Origin: Coffea arabica
Lineage: Eukaryota; Streptophyta; Magnoliopsida; Gentianales; Rubiaceae
NCBI RefSeq assembly: GCF_036785885.1
Contig: NC_092324.1
Span: 31,237,001-31,301,000 of the forward strand
Direction: 5' to 3'
Length of the DNA stretch: 64,000 bases
The notes beneath the pieces are model-generated. The model saw nothing but the letters and a program-made list of their open reading frames with translations, searched no databases and had not been told where the DNA came from. Positions 9,499 to 22,724 of this stretch are shown one piece after another. The position numbers and the translations under genes were made by a program. How positions within the stretch are numbered: position 1 is the stretch's first letter; each line of letters opens with the position of its first letter.

Positions 9499-12057
9499 TC
9501 ACTTTAGAGCATTTAGAGAGAGATTTTCTTCCCATGGGTCGAAACTCCCGAACCAATCCACCATGTGGTGAACCATGCATTGATCTTCATAGTCGAATTT
9601 CCTCAAATGCCAAGGAGGAATATTAGACTTGTCATAGAGAGGCTCAACTTCACCTTGGAGTGGATTTTGCTTGTCTTTTCTGAATTGGCTCAACTTTTCA
9701 CCATTTTCTTCATGGAATGGAGAATTTATTAAGCCAACTTCCATCCTTATCTTCTCCTCCTTTGTTCCTACACCATGAAAGTTAATACCAAGGACATTTA
9801 TAAATTTAACTTCTTCGGTCCTTTCTTGGTTAACCTTTTCATCATATGGCATATTAGACACAAGAGCAGTAGGCTCTATATTCCCTTCTTTATTATCCAA
9901 ATTGAATTCCAATTCCTCACCATTAACCCGTAATATAAGCTTACCTTTTTCTACATCAATTATAGTTCGTGCAGTGGCTAAAAACGGTCGTCCTAGAATA
10001 ATTGGCATTCTCACATCTTCTTCAATATCTAAGACAACAAAATCCACAGGTATTATAGATTGTCTTACCTTTATGAGCACATTTTCCAAAATACCCATGG
10101 GATGTGTGATTGACCGATCCGCCAATTGCAATGTAATATTGGTAGCTTTTAGCTCTTGAAGTCCCAATCTCCGGGCAACCGATAACGGCATAAGTGACAC
10201 ACTTGCACCTAAATCACATAAAGCATTAGAAAAATGCAATTGACCAATAGTGCAAGGAATAGAAAAACTTCCCGGATCTTTCAATTTAGGAGGGAGTTTA
10301 TTCTTAATCAATGCACTACACTCTTCCGTTAATGCTATCATCTCATTATCTACAATTTTCCTCTTCTTTGACATGATGTCTTTCAAGAAACGTGCATAAG
10401 AGGGAATCTGTGTTATAGCATCAATGAAAGGAATGTTAATGTGCAATTGTTTAAACATTTTGAAGAACTTTTCAAACTCCCGATCCTGTCCATCTTTCTT
10501 CAACCTGTGAGGAAAAGGTATCACATTAGAATTTAATTTGGGATGAAGTGCATCAATATCAATGATAACATGATCATTTTGACTTTCTTGCTCCCCTTCA
10601 ATTGCTTGCTTCTTGTCTTTTTCACCACCTGAATTTTCAAAATCGAATCCCTCAACCGTTTTACCGCTTCTAAGAATGATTGCATTGACATGCTCTCTCG
10701 GATTCACTTCGGTTTTACTTGGTAATTCACCAGGGTTTCTATTGTTGATCACATTGGCAATTTGACCAATTTGAACCTCCACATTCCTGTACATTGTAGT
10801 GAGTTGATCCAGTCTCCCTTCTACTCGTTCAAATCTGTCCGAAGTCACCTTAGCAAGTTTTTCCACCGCGATCTCCCAACTTGGTTTAGTTTCAGCCTGT
10901 GGTTGCCTTGGTTGAAATCCCGGCGGATTGGTTGGCCTTTGTTGATTGCCTTGATCTTTCCATCCAAAGTTTGGATGATTTCTCCACCCCGGATTGTAAG
11001 TATTCGAGTAGGGATTATTTGGAGCATTTCGGTTGTAATTATTGACAAATTGTACCTGCTCAGAATCAACACACTCATTAATATCATGTTCACCTCCACA
11101 GAAAGAACAACAAGCTACGTGAGCATTAGATGAACTTGGGCTAACTCCACCTTGTCTACTCAATAACTTCATCACGTTATTCATTTGGGCACTCAACATA
11201 TTGAGAGTGTCCATTTCGATCATACCTGCGTGACGTCTCGTATTACCTCTTTCATTGGCCCATTGGTAGTTATTTGCTGCCATTTCTTCTATCAAATTTT
11301 GAGCTTCTTGGGGTGATTTACCCATTAAAGCTCCACCTGCGGCTGCATCAATAATAGTTTTAGTGGAGAAAGATAAACCATTATAAAAGGTTTGTATAAT
11401 CAGCCATTCGGGTAGTCCATGGTGTGGACATTTCCGTAACAAATCTCTAAACCTTTCCCATGCTTCATATAATGATTCTCCTTCCATTTGACTAAAACCA
11501 GTGATATCCATTCTTAGCTTAGCAGTCTTACCAGGTGGAAAATACTTATTCAAAAATGCCCTTGATAAATCATCCCATGTGGTAAAAGTGTTAGGAGCAT
11601 GAGAGTGTAACCACATTTTTGCCTTATCTCTTAATGAAAATGGGAACAACCGTAACCTTATAGCATCATCACTAACTCCATTCATTTTAATTGTATCACA
11701 TATTTCTAAGAATGTAGCTAAGTGTGAGTTAGGATCTTCTACAGCATTACCTCCAAATTGAGATTGTTGAACCATTTGGATAAGTGATGGCTTAATCTCA
11801 AAGTTGTTAGCATTTACCGTAGGCCTTGCTATGCTCGTTTGAGATCCTTGTGTTCCCGGTAGAGCAAAATCTCGTAGAACTCGCCTATTTGCTTCATTTT
11901 CAGCCATTTCTTCTTCAAATGGTAGTTCTATCAAAATTTTCTCTATCGGTTGCCAAATCTCTTGCTCCTCCTGCTGTTGTGTGTGCCTCCTTTGTCTACG
12001 TAGTGTCCTCTCAATTTCTGGATCGAAAGGTGCGACTTCTCGAGACTCCCGGTGCAT
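9499..12057 (-). CDS. Gag-protease polyprotein of the array element, unit 2
   Basis: Intact 852-codon ORF, identical in translation to 2687-5245: gag domain about 105-235, zinc knuckle 317-329, DLGAS protease motif 615-619, no pol. Confidence 0.92.
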   Translation of the reverse strand: MHRESREVAPFDPEIERTLRRQRRHTQQQEEQEIWQPIEKILIELPFEEEMAENEANRRVLRDFALPGTQGSQTSIARPTVNANNFEIKPSLIQMVQQSQFGGNAVEDPNSHLATFLEICDTIKMNGVSDDAIRLRLFPFSLRDKAKMWLHSHAPNTFTTWDDLSRAFLNKYFPPGKTAKLRMDITGFSQMEGESLYEAWERFRDLLRKCPHHGLPEWLIIQTFYNGLSFSTKTIIDAAAGGALMGKSPQEAQNLIEEMAANNYQWANERGNTRRHAGMIEMDTLNMLSAQMNNVMKLLSRQGGVSPSSSNAHVACCSFCGGEHDINECVDSEQVQFVNNYNRNAPNNPYSNTYNPGWRNHPNFGWKDQGNQQRPTNPPGFQPRQPQAETKPSWEIAVEKLAKVTSDRFERVEGRLDQLTTMYRNVEVQIGQIANVINNRNPGELPSKTEVNPREHVNAIILRSGKTVEGFDFENSGGEKDKKQAIEGEQESQNDHVIIDIDALHPKLNSNVIPFPHRLKKDGQDREFEKFFKMFKQLHINIPFIDAITQIPSYARFLKDIMSKKRKIVDNEMIALTEECSALIKNKLPPKLKDPGSFSIPCTIGQLHFSNALCDLGASVSLMPLSVARRLGLQELKATNITLQLADRSITHPMGILENVLIKVRQSIIPVDFVVLDIEEDVRMPIILGRPFLATARTIIDVEKGKLILRVNGEELEFNLDNKEGNIEPTALVSNMPYDEKVNQERTEEVKFINVLGINFHGVGTKEEKIRMEVGLINSPFHEENGEKLSQFRKDKQNPLQGEVEPLYDKSNIPPWHLRKFDYEDQCMVHHMVDWFGSFDPWEENLSLNALK

Positions 12058-12192
12058 ACACTACAAACAGAAATAAGGGATATTATGCAACTTCAATGGT
12101 AAAAAAACTGATTACAATATAAGATTAAATATAATCTAAAAAAAATAAAGCTGTCTAAATTAATAAAGATGATTAGGCTCTAATATTGCCGC

Positions 12193-12210
12193 TCCCCGGC
12201 AACGGCGCCA
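12193..12210 (-). other. tRNA-Asp primer-binding site, unit 2
   Basis: Same 18-nt match as 5381-5398, six bases from LTR 3. Confidence 0.9.
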
Positions 12211-12216
12211 AAAACT

Positions 12217-14137
12217 TGACGGGTTCTTTTTGTATCAATGCAAGTTTAATTCCGAATTTACACCCGTTGGACTGCAAGTATACAGGTCGCAATTGTAGTA
12301 CGAGATGTGTATCGGGTCGATCCCACGAGGAGCAATTTAAAACAATTATTAGATACTAATTTACTCTATTATTTAGACTCACAATTAATTTGAGCAGAAA
12401 CTTCAGATTTTAATTCAACTACAAAAATTCTTAAATAGATAAATGCAATATCTCAAGGGGAGTAGAATTCACTAAATATTAAGATCTAGGGATGTAGATT
12501 CCACTTATGACACAAAAGATCTAAAATGAATTAATTCAACACTTGTTACTGCTCTTGTTTAACCAAGGATTCATTTCCAGAAATACCAAAATCACATTCT
12601 CATGATAATAATGGGTTAAAACAGATTAGTTTGTCCTAATCTCTTGGTAAATACTAAATCTGTTCTTATTCACACATGAAATGCAGATTTCATCCACTTG
12701 AACGTATTTCTATTCTCATGAATATACAACTCAAGTTCTACTTGTGTCATTCCATTATTTTTACCATTTCTCAATGAATAAAAATAACTATAAACCTGCT
12801 ATTGGTGATCAAGCAACAACAAGTAATCCAACATACACAAGTAGATAAGTTAATACAAGACATAACAAGAATGAATAACAATCACTTCATATCATTTGGC
12901 CATAAGTTTCATCTACTCCCTAGATAAAGAAAATTAGCTACTCATGAATGATAAAACACTCATAACTTCATTAATGTAAATCATCATGAATTACAAATAC
13001 AAACAGAGTAAAGAAAGTCTTAGCCAAGATATGGTGAAGCCTTCCAAAAATCTCCTTTGTCTTGAACTTAGATGATTACAAGATGAAATCCCAATTGCCC
13101 CTTGCAAGTCCTAGGTAGAGAGAATATGTTTTTCTGTAAGAAACTAAGCTACGAATGGCTCTCAGATCTCTCCCCATATCTCTGCATAAAAAAAACACTC
13201 AAATGCTCCATTTTTCCAAGTCAAATTCTCTCCTTTGATTCCCAAATCTCCACTTTGTTAGCATAGTCAAAAACCAATATTTTTGATTTGAAAATAAGCC
13301 ACTTTTCTTGCCCTTTTGTCTTCTGAAGCATGTGCACCGAATTCCCTTGCATCTTATAGCTGGAAAGTGGTATGAACACAAGAGAATTGACTGAGTCAAA
13401 TTGCAGAATTTCGGCTATAAAACGCGCCTACACAAAACGCGGTTACAAGTCACGTTTTGTGTACTCGCGTATTCACTTTGGCCTTACTTCATCTGCGATT
13501 TTCTCTATCATAAAGGCCGAACTAGCTTTTGTGCAAAACACAAAGGTTGTAGCCCTTTGAGTTAGCTTTCCAATGCTTCAAGAATCATCCAAATCGGAGC
13601 TTTGTAGCCTGAGATATGATCGAAATACTGTCACCTGTTCAAACCTCTGTTTTAACTTCCGACCACAGGGTGCAGCTTCTGTATTCCAGCTTTTTGTCCG
13701 TGAAGATGGCAGAACTGGATTTCGATGTCTTCATACAAATTGTAGATCTCTTTCTTAGCTTTAAAATGGTATAAAGATCACCTCAATCCAATGAGTGTAG
13801 CTCCAGATATGATCAAAATATTGAAGAGTGTCAAAACTGCCTTGAAGTGCAATTCTTCACTTGAACATTTTTCACTTCATTTTTCTTTTCACCACTTAAA
13901 TTCATCACCAAATCTCTATTTTTCACCTCAATTGACCTCCTTTGGTGATTGATTCATTATTCCTGCATAAAAATGAAGTTTTTACTATTAAAATCAATAG
14001 AAATGCAATATTATCCACTTTTACCAAAAATATATAATTTTACCAAAAACCTCTTTATTTTATTTATAAAACTAAATAATCAACTCAAAATTAACTAATA
14101 AAATGCACTTAAAAATACGTAAAATAAACTCTTATCA
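12217..14137 (-). mobile_element. LTR 3 of the array (1921 bp)
   Basis: TG/CA bounded, shared by units 2 and 3, inner haplotype as in LTR 2 (for example G13700). Confidence 0.92.
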
Positions 14138-14177
14138 AATACCCCCACACTTGAATCATTGCTTGTCCTCAAGCAAT
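14138..14177 (-). other. Polypurine tract with AGGA-loop hairpin (unit 3, motif A)
   Basis: Exact copy of 514-553. Confidence 0.8.
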
Positions 14178-15167
14178 ATAAAATTCCAACTATCAATGAT
14201 CCAAAAATTGAAAATAAACATATGTAGTATTTCAACTCCATTTCCTTGAATCAAGGTAAATAACCCTTATGTGATCTTTCCATTAAGTTCAAGTACTCAT
14301 AATATCAAGCAAAGAAGAGCCAAGTATACCATAATTTTACCAATTCAACTCAACTTCTTATTTTTATCCAATTTCGTAAGCAAGCAACTCCTATAGTCAA
14401 TAAAGATGCTAACTAATCTCATGATCAACTTCTTATTTTTCTTAAAGAGGGATTTAATTTACTTTTTATTTATTTATTTATTTATTTATTTATTTTATAT
14501 ATTTTAAGGGTTAAATATTACTTAAGTTGTGAAAAATGCCTTTGACGCGAAGATCAACATTTTTAGATGCAGATCCCCGGTTACTCAACATTTCACATAC
14601 TCAAGTTGCTTTGCATACTCTTAATTCAAGTACCTTTTTACGCGAATGTCGACATTTGTAGATGCCAACCCCCGGTTACTCGGTACGAGAATCATTGGAG
14701 TAGAATAACCATTTTTTTTATATATATATATATATATAATAAAATTCCCTCTAAGAGTAATCATGAGAAGAGTATGACACTTATTAACCATATTAATTTC
14801 TTATCTTATAAAATTAGATAAAAAGAAGAATTTTCATCAAATATACAAAATATAGGCATAATTTTCTCCACTTTACTAGATATACTTTCCTATAGATGTA
14901 AAAATTATAATCACATAAAAATCATTCCCAATTTTCATGAGAAAAGAAGTATCAAAACCGCATATATTTATTTCAAAAGGATAAGTGACAAAATTTTATT
15001 TATTTATTATAGTTAATAACATATATATGTATAAGGTTTTGGAAAAATTTTGACAGAATCTCCCCTTAAAAGTGGACTAAAACTCCCTGCCAGCAACCAC
15101 AAGAAACACCATTTAAGCACAAGAATTATATCAAACACAACTAAAACCACAAGTATCACACATATTT

Positions 15168-15207
15168 CTCCCCCCACACTTAAATTACACATTGTCCTCA
15201 ATGTGTA
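15168..15207 (-). other. Internal polypurine-like tract with AGGA-loop hairpin (unit 3, motif B)
   Basis: Exact copy of 1544-1583. Confidence 0.75.
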
Positions 15208-15614
15208 GGGAAGAAATGAAACAAAAGAAGAAAAGAAAAGAAAGAAGTACTCCCCAAGTCAATGGCTGAGATCCTTATCAGCCACTAATCACGAACCACT
15301 GTCAAAATACAAGTACCTACCACATAGAAAACAGAAAAATAAAATGAAGTTAAACATCTTAAGTTCCACAAGTTAAGATAATTAGGCAAGCAAGTTCATC
15401 AACTAAAGATAGCTTCTGCAGTGTGCCAAGTCAGTCATCCCCCTCGGCATCATCGTCATCCTCTGCATCACGATTGGGCGGTGGATGAATGCCCAAATGA
15501 TCTTCAATTCGGCTTAGACGATTATGGAGTAAAAATGAAGATTTGTGAGTTGGGTAGAAGGAAAAAGGAAAAACGCGGCTGGAAAAATGGAAAAGTGAAG
15601 AAATGTTCTGGAAA

Positions 15615-15912
15615 TCGCGTTTTTTAAAGCAGAAAAATGAACCAAAAACGCGCCTTCAACGCGCGTTTTTAAATCCGCGTTTTCTGCACAAATCTCGCAG
15701 AATTGAAAACGCGGTTACGTATGAAAACGCGACTTAAAGTCGCGTTTATCTGTGTCGCGTTTTCCAGTTTTGCTCAGGCGAGAAAACGCGACTTCCTCCA
15801 AAACGCGACTTCAAGTCGCGTTTTAAAGGCGCGTTTTCTGTTCTGCAGGCGCAGAATTGAAAACGCGATTCTGAGAAACGCGACTTATAGTCGCGTTTCC
15901 TTGGAAAACGCA
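15615..15912. repeat. Cluster of AACGCG palindromes (unit 3)
   Basis: Exact copy of 1991-2288. Confidence 0.85.
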
Positions 15913-16310
15913 TTTTCTGCTTCGATTTTTAGCAGAATTTCAACTTTTGAAAAATTACAAAAGGTACCCCAATGACTCAAAATGCATCATAGATCATTTG
16001 TTTGCCAATTTTAATGACTGGAACAAATGTAAAACATTAAAAACATGCATTTTACCCCTTTATAATGAATCAAAAACACCTTTAACGCAAATCGAGAGGT
16101 TGAGTTGTTTGATCAAAGTTCGCCTTTTTTGTACTCAATTGGTCATCCTTGCCTTCAATTGCCAACCCTACATTACAAAAACAACAATTTAGCTAAAACA
16201 TTGATTCAAACCACAAAATCACACCAAGTTAACAAATATAACCTAAATATTGGGTTGCCTCCCAATTAGCGCTTTTGTTTATAGTCGTTGGCTCGACTGA
16301 AAAAGTTGAA

Positions 16311-18869
16311 TCACTTTAGAGCATTTAGAGAGAGATTTTCTTCCCATGGGTCGAAACTCCCGAACCAATCCACCATGTGGTGAACCATGCATTGATCTTC
16401 ATAGTCGAATTTCCTCAAATGCCAAGGAGGAATATTAGACTTGTCATAGAGAGGCTCAACTTCACCTTGGAGTGGATTTTGCTTGTCTTTTCTGAATTGG
16501 CTCAACTTTTCACCATTTTCTTCATGGAATGGAGAATTTATTAAGCCAACTTCCATCCTTATCTTCTCCTCCTTTGTTCCTACACCATGAAAGTTAATAC
16601 CAAGGACATTTATAAATTTAACTTCTTCGGTCCTTTCTTGGTTAACCTTTTCATCATATGGCATATTAGACACAAGAGCAGTAGGCTCTATATTCCCTTC
16701 TTTATTATCCAAATTGAATTCCAATTCCTCACCATTAACCCGTAATATAAGCTTACCTTTTTCTACATCAATTATAGTTCGTGCAGTGGCTAAAAACGGT
16801 CGTCCTAGAATAATTGGCATTCTCACATCTTCTTCAATATCTAAGACAACAAAATCCACAGGTATTATAGATTGTCTTACCTTTATGAGCACATTTTCCA
16901 AAATACCCATGGGATGTGTGATTGACCGATCCGCCAATTGCAATGTAATATTGGTAGCTTTTAGCTCTTGAAGTCCCAATCTCCGGGCAACCGATAACGG
17001 CATAAGTGACACACTTGCACCTAAATCACATAAAGCATTAGAAAAATGCAATTGACCAATAGTGCAAGGAATAGAAAAACTTCCCGGATCTTTCAATTTA
17101 GGAGGGAGTTTATTCTTAATCAATGCACTACACTCTTCCGTTAATGCTATCATCTCATTATCTACAATTTTCCTCTTCTTTGACATGATGTCTTTCAAGA
17201 AACGTGCATAAGAGGGAATCTGTGTTATAGCATCAATGAAAGGAATGTTAATGTGCAATTGTTTAAACATTTTGAAGAACTTTTCAAACTCCCGATCCTG
17301 TCCATCTTTCTTCAACCTGTGAGGAAAAGGTATCACATTAGAATTTAATTTGGGATGAAGTGCATCAATATCAATGATAACATGATCATTTTGACTTTCT
17401 TGCTCCCCTTCAATTGCTTGCTTCTTGTCTTTTTCACCACCTGAATTTTCAAAATCGAATCCCTCAACCGTTTTACCGCTTCTAAGAATGATTGCATTGA
17501 CATGCTCTCTCGGATTCACTTCGGTTTTACTTGGTAATTCACCAGGGTTTCTATTGTTGATCACATTGGCAATTTGACCAATTTGAACCTCCACATTCCT
17601 GTACATTGTAGTGAGTTGATCCAGTCTCCCTTCTACTCGTTCAAATCTGTCCGAAGTCACCTTAGCAAGTTTTTCCACCGCGATCTCCCAACTTGGTTTA
17701 GTTTCAGCCTGTGGTTGCCTTGGTTGAAATCCCGGCGGATTGGTTGGCCTTTGTTGATTGCCTTGATCTTTCCATCCAAAGTTTGGATGATTTCTCCACC
17801 CCGGATTGTAAGTATTCGAGTAGGGATTATTTGGAGCATTTCGGTTGTAATTATTGACAAATTGTACCTGCTCAGAATCAACACACTCATTAATATCATG
17901 TTCACCTCCACAGAAAGAACAACAAGCTACGTGAGCATTAGATGAACTTGGGCTAACTCCACCTTGTCTACTCAATAACTTCATCACGTTATTCATTTGG
18001 GCACTCAACATATTGAGAGTGTCCATTTCGATCATACCTGCGTGACGTCTCGTATTACCTCTTTCATTGGCCCATTGGTAGTTATTTGCTGCCATTTCTT
18101 CTATCAAATTTTGAGCTTCTTGGGGTGATTTACCCATTAAAGCTCCACCTGCGGCTGCATCAATAATAGTTTTAGTGGAGAAAGATAAACCATTATAAAA
18201 GGTTTGTATAATCAGCCATTCGGGTAGTCCATGGTGTGGACATTTCCGTAACAAATCTCTAAACCTTTCCCATGCTTCATATAATGATTCTCCTTCCATT
18301 TGACTAAAACCAGTGATATCCATTCTTAGCTTAGCAGTCTTACCAGGTGGAAAATACTTATTCAAAAATGCCCTTGATAAATCATCCCATGTGGTAAAAG
18401 TGTTAGGAGCATGAGAGTGTAACCACATTTTTGCCTTATCTCTTAATGAAAATGGGAACAACCGTAACCTTATAGCATCATCACTAACTCCATTCATTTT
18501 AATTGTATCACATATTTCTAAGAATGTAGCTAAGTGTGAGTTAGGATCTTCTACAGCATTACCTCCAAATTGAGATTGTTGAACCATTTGGATAAGTGAT
18601 GGCTTAATCTCAAAGTTGTTAGCATTTACCGTAGGCCTTGCTATGCTCGTTTGAGATCCTTGTGTTCCCGGTAGAGCAAAATCTCGTAGAACTCGCCTAT
18701 TTGCTTCATTTTCAGCCATTTCTTCTTCAAATGGTAGTTCTATCAAAATTTTCTCTATCGGTTGCCAAATCTCTTGCTCCTCCTGCTGTTGTGTGTGCCT
18801 CCTTTGTCTACGTAGTGTCCTCTCAATTTCTGGATCGAAAGGTGCGACTTCTCGAGACTCCCGGTGCAT
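16311..18869 (-). CDS. Gag-protease polyprotein of the array element, unit 3
   Basis: Intact 852-codon ORF, identical in translation to the other three copies, with the same gag, zinc-knuckle and protease landmarks and no pol. Confidence 0.92.
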   Translation of the reverse strand: MHRESREVAPFDPEIERTLRRQRRHTQQQEEQEIWQPIEKILIELPFEEEMAENEANRRVLRDFALPGTQGSQTSIARPTVNANNFEIKPSLIQMVQQSQFGGNAVEDPNSHLATFLEICDTIKMNGVSDDAIRLRLFPFSLRDKAKMWLHSHAPNTFTTWDDLSRAFLNKYFPPGKTAKLRMDITGFSQMEGESLYEAWERFRDLLRKCPHHGLPEWLIIQTFYNGLSFSTKTIIDAAAGGALMGKSPQEAQNLIEEMAANNYQWANERGNTRRHAGMIEMDTLNMLSAQMNNVMKLLSRQGGVSPSSSNAHVACCSFCGGEHDINECVDSEQVQFVNNYNRNAPNNPYSNTYNPGWRNHPNFGWKDQGNQQRPTNPPGFQPRQPQAETKPSWEIAVEKLAKVTSDRFERVEGRLDQLTTMYRNVEVQIGQIANVINNRNPGELPSKTEVNPREHVNAIILRSGKTVEGFDFENSGGEKDKKQAIEGEQESQNDHVIIDIDALHPKLNSNVIPFPHRLKKDGQDREFEKFFKMFKQLHINIPFIDAITQIPSYARFLKDIMSKKRKIVDNEMIALTEECSALIKNKLPPKLKDPGSFSIPCTIGQLHFSNALCDLGASVSLMPLSVARRLGLQELKATNITLQLADRSITHPMGILENVLIKVRQSIIPVDFVVLDIEEDVRMPIILGRPFLATARTIIDVEKGKLILRVNGEELEFNLDNKEGNIEPTALVSNMPYDEKVNQERTEEVKFINVLGINFHGVGTKEEKIRMEVGLINSPFHEENGEKLSQFRKDKQNPLQGEVEPLYDKSNIPPWHLRKFDYEDQCMVHHMVDWFGSFDPWEENLSLNALK

Positions 18870-19004
18870 ACACTACAAACAGAAATAAGGGATATTATGC
18901 AACTTCAATGGTAAAAAAACTGATTACAATATAAGATTAAATATAATCTAAAAAAAATAAAGCTGTCTAAATTAATAAAGATGATTAGGCTCTAATATTG
19001 CCGC

Positions 19005-19022
19005 TCCCCGGCAACGGCGCCA
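19005..19022 (-). other. tRNA-Asp primer-binding site, unit 3
   Basis: Same 18-nt match as 5381-5398. Confidence 0.9.
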
Positions 19023-19028
19023 AAAACT

Positions 19029-20949
19029 TGACGGGTTCTTTTTGTATCAATGCAAGTTTAATTCCGAATTTACACCCGTTGGACTGCAAGTATACAGGTC
19101 GCAATTGTAGTACGAGATGTGTATCGGGTCGATCCCACGAGGAGCAATTTAAAACAATTATTAGATACTAATTTACTCTATTATTTAGACTCACAATTAA
19201 TTTGAGCAGAAACTTCAGATTTTAATTCAACTACAAAAATTCTTAAATAGATAAATGCAATATCTCAAGGGGAGTAGAATTCACTAAATATTAAGATCTA
19301 GGGATGTAGATTCCACTTATGACACAAAAGATCTAAAATGAATTAATTCAACACTTGTTACTGCTCTTGTTTAACCAAGGATTCATTTCCAGAAATACCA
19401 AAATCACATTCTCATGATAATAATGGGTTAAAACAGATTAGTTTGTCCTAATCTCTTGGTAAATACTAAATCTGTTCTTATTCACACATGAAATGCAGAT
19501 TTCATCCACTTGAACGTATTTCTATTCTCATGAATATACAACTCAAGTTCTACTTGTGTCATTCCATTATTTTTACCATTTCTCAATGAATAAAAATAAC
19601 TATAAACCTGCTATTGGTGATCAAGCAACAACAAGTAATCCAACATACACAAGTAGATAAGTTAATACAAGACATAACAAGAATGAATAACAATCACTTC
19701 ATATCATTTGGCCATAAGTTTCATCTACTCCCTAGATAAAGAAAATTAGCTACTCATGAATGATAAAACACTCATAACTTCATTAATGTAAATCATCATG
19801 AATTACAAATACAAACAGAGTAAAGAAAGTCTTAGCCAAGATATGGTGAAGCCTTCCAAAAATCTCCTTTGTCTTGAACTTAGATGATTACAAGATGAAA
19901 TCCCAATTGCCCCTTGCAAGTCCTAGGTAGAGAGAATATGTTTTTCTGTAAGAAACTAAGCTACGAATGGCTCTCAGATCTCTCCCCATATCTCTGCATA
20001 AAAAAAACACTCAAATGCTCCATTTTTCCAAGTCAAATTCTCTCCTTTGATTCCCAAATCTCCACTTTGTTAGCATAGTCAAAAACCAATATTTTTGATT
20101 TGAAAATAAGCCACTTTTCTTGCCCTTTTGTCTTCTGAAGCATGTGCACCGAATTCCCTTGCATCTTATAGCTGGAAAGTGGTATGAACACAAGAGAATT
20201 GACTGAGTCAAATTGCAGAATTTCGGCTATAAAACGCGCCTACACAAAACGCGGTTACAAGTCACGTTTTGTGTACTCGCGTATTCACTTTGGCCTTACT
20301 TCATCTGCGATTTTCTCTATCATAAAGGCCGAACTAGCTTTTGTGCAAAACACAAAGGTTGTAGCCCTTTGAGTTAGCTTTCCAATGCTTCAAGAATCAT
20401 CCAAATCGGAGCTTTGTAGCCTGAGATATGATCGAAATACTGTCACCTGTTCAAACCTCTGTTTTAACTTCCGACCACAGGGTGCAGCTTCTGTATTCCA
20501 GCTTTTTGTCCGTGAAGATGGCAGAACTGGATTTCGATGTCTTCATACAAATTGTAGATCTCTTTCTTAGCTTTAAAATGGTATAAAGATCACCTCAATC
20601 CAATGAGTGTAGCTCCAGATATGATCAAAATATTGAAGAGTGTCAAAACTGCCTTGAAGTGCAATTCTTCACTTGAACATTTTTCACTTCATTTTTCTTT
20701 TCACCACTTAAATTCATCACCAAATCTCTATTTTTCACCTCAATTGACCTCCTTTGGTGATTGATTCATTATTCCTGCATAAAAATGAAGTTTTTACTAT
20801 TAAAATCAATAGAAATGCAATATTATCCACTTTTACCAAAAATATATAATTTTACCAAAAACCTCTTTATTTTATTTATAAAACTAAATAATCAACTCAA
20901 AATTAACTAATAAAATGCACTTAAAAATACGTAAAATAAACTCTTATCA
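19029..20949 (-). mobile_element. LTR 4 of the array (1921 bp)
   Basis: TG/CA bounded, shared by units 3 and 4, inner haplotype (for example G20512). Confidence 0.92.
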
Positions 20950-20989
20950 AATACCCCCACACTTGAATCATTGCTTGTCCTCAAGCAAT
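20950..20989 (-). other. Polypurine tract with AGGA-loop hairpin (unit 4, motif A)
   Basis: Exact copy of 514-553. Confidence 0.8.
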
Positions 20990-21979
20990 ATAAAATTCCA
21001 ACTATCAATGATCCAAAAATTGAAAATAAACATATGTAGTATTTCAACTCCATTTCCTTGAATCAAGGTAAATAACCCTTATGTGATCTTTCCATTAAGT
21101 TCAAGTACTCATAATATCAAGCAAAGAAGAGCCAAGTATACCATAATTTTACCAATTCAACTCAACTTCTTATTTTTATCCAATTTCGTAAGCAAGCAAC
21201 TCCTATAGTCAATAAAGATGCTAACTAATCTCATGATCAACTTCTTATTTTTCTTAAAGAGGGATTTAATTTACTTTTTATTTATTTATTTATTTATTTA
21301 TTTATTTTATATATTTTAAGGGTTAAATATTACTTAAGTTGTGAAAAATGCCTTTGACGCGAAGATCAACATTTTTAGATGCAGATCCCCGGTTACTCAA
21401 CATTTCACATACTCAAGTTGCTTTGCATACTCTTAATTCAAGTACCTTTTTACGCGAATGTCGACATTTGTAGATGCCAACCCCCGGTTACTCGGTACGA
21501 GAATCATTGGAGTAGAATAACCATTTTTTTTATATATATATATATATATAATAAAATTCCCTCTAAGAGTAATCATGAGAAGAGTATGACACTTATTAAC
21601 CATATTAATTTCTTATCTTATAAAATTAGATAAAAAGAAGAATTTTCATCAAATATACAAAATATAGGCATAATTTTCTCCACTTTACTAGATATACTTT
21701 CCTATAGATGTAAAAATTATAATCACATAAAAATCATTCCCAATTTTCATGAGAAAAGAAGTATCAAAACCGCATATATTTATTTCAAAAGGATAAGTGA
21801 CAAAATTTTATTTATTTATTATAGTTAATAACATATATATGTATAAGGTTTTGGAAAAATTTTGACAGAATCTCCCCTTAAAAGTGGACTAAAACTCCCT
21901 GCCAGCAACCACAAGAAACACCATTTAAGCACAAGAATTATATCAAACACAACTAAAACCACAAGTATCACACATATTT

Positions 21980-22019
21980 CTCCCCCCACACTTAAATTAC
22001 ACATTGTCCTCAATGTGTA
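21980..22019 (-). other. Internal polypurine-like tract with AGGA-loop hairpin (unit 4, motif B)
   Basis: Exact copy of 1544-1583. Confidence 0.75.
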
Positions 22020-22426
22020 GGGAAGAAATGAAACAAAAGAAGAAAAGAAAAGAAAGAAGTACTCCCCAAGTCAATGGCTGAGATCCTTATCAGCCACTAA
22101 TCACGAACCACTGTCAAAATACAAGTACCTACCACATAGAAAACAGAAAAATAAAATGAAGTTAAACATCTTAAGTTCCACAAGTTAAGATAATTAGGCA
22201 AGCAAGTTCATCAACTAAAGATAGCTTCTGCAGTGTGCCAAGTCAGTCATCCCCCTCGGCATCATCGTCATCCTCTGCATCACGATTGGGCGGTGGATGA
22301 ATGCCCAAATGATCTTCAATTCGGCTTAGACGATTATGGAGTAAAAATGAAGATTTGTGAGTTGGGTAGAAGGAAAAAGGAAAAACGCGGCTGGAAAAAT
22401 GGAAAAGTGAAGAAATGTTCTGGAAA

Positions 22427-22724
22427 TCGCGTTTTTTAAAGCAGAAAAATGAACCAAAAACGCGCCTTCAACGCGCGTTTTTAAATCCGCGTTTTCTGCA
22501 CAAATCTCGCAGAATTGAAAACGCGGTTACGTATGAAAACGCGACTTAAAGTCGCGTTTATCTGTGTCGCGTTTTCCAGTTTTGCTCAGGCGAGAAAACG
22601 CGACTTCCTCCAAAACGCGACTTCAAGTCGCGTTTTAAAGGCGCGTTTTCTGTTCTGCAGGCGCAGAATTGAAAACGCGATTCTGAGAAACGCGACTTAT
22701 AGTCGCGTTTCCTTGGAAAACGCA
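22427..22724. repeat. Cluster of AACGCG palindromes (unit 4)
   Basis: Exact copy of 1991-2288. Confidence 0.85.
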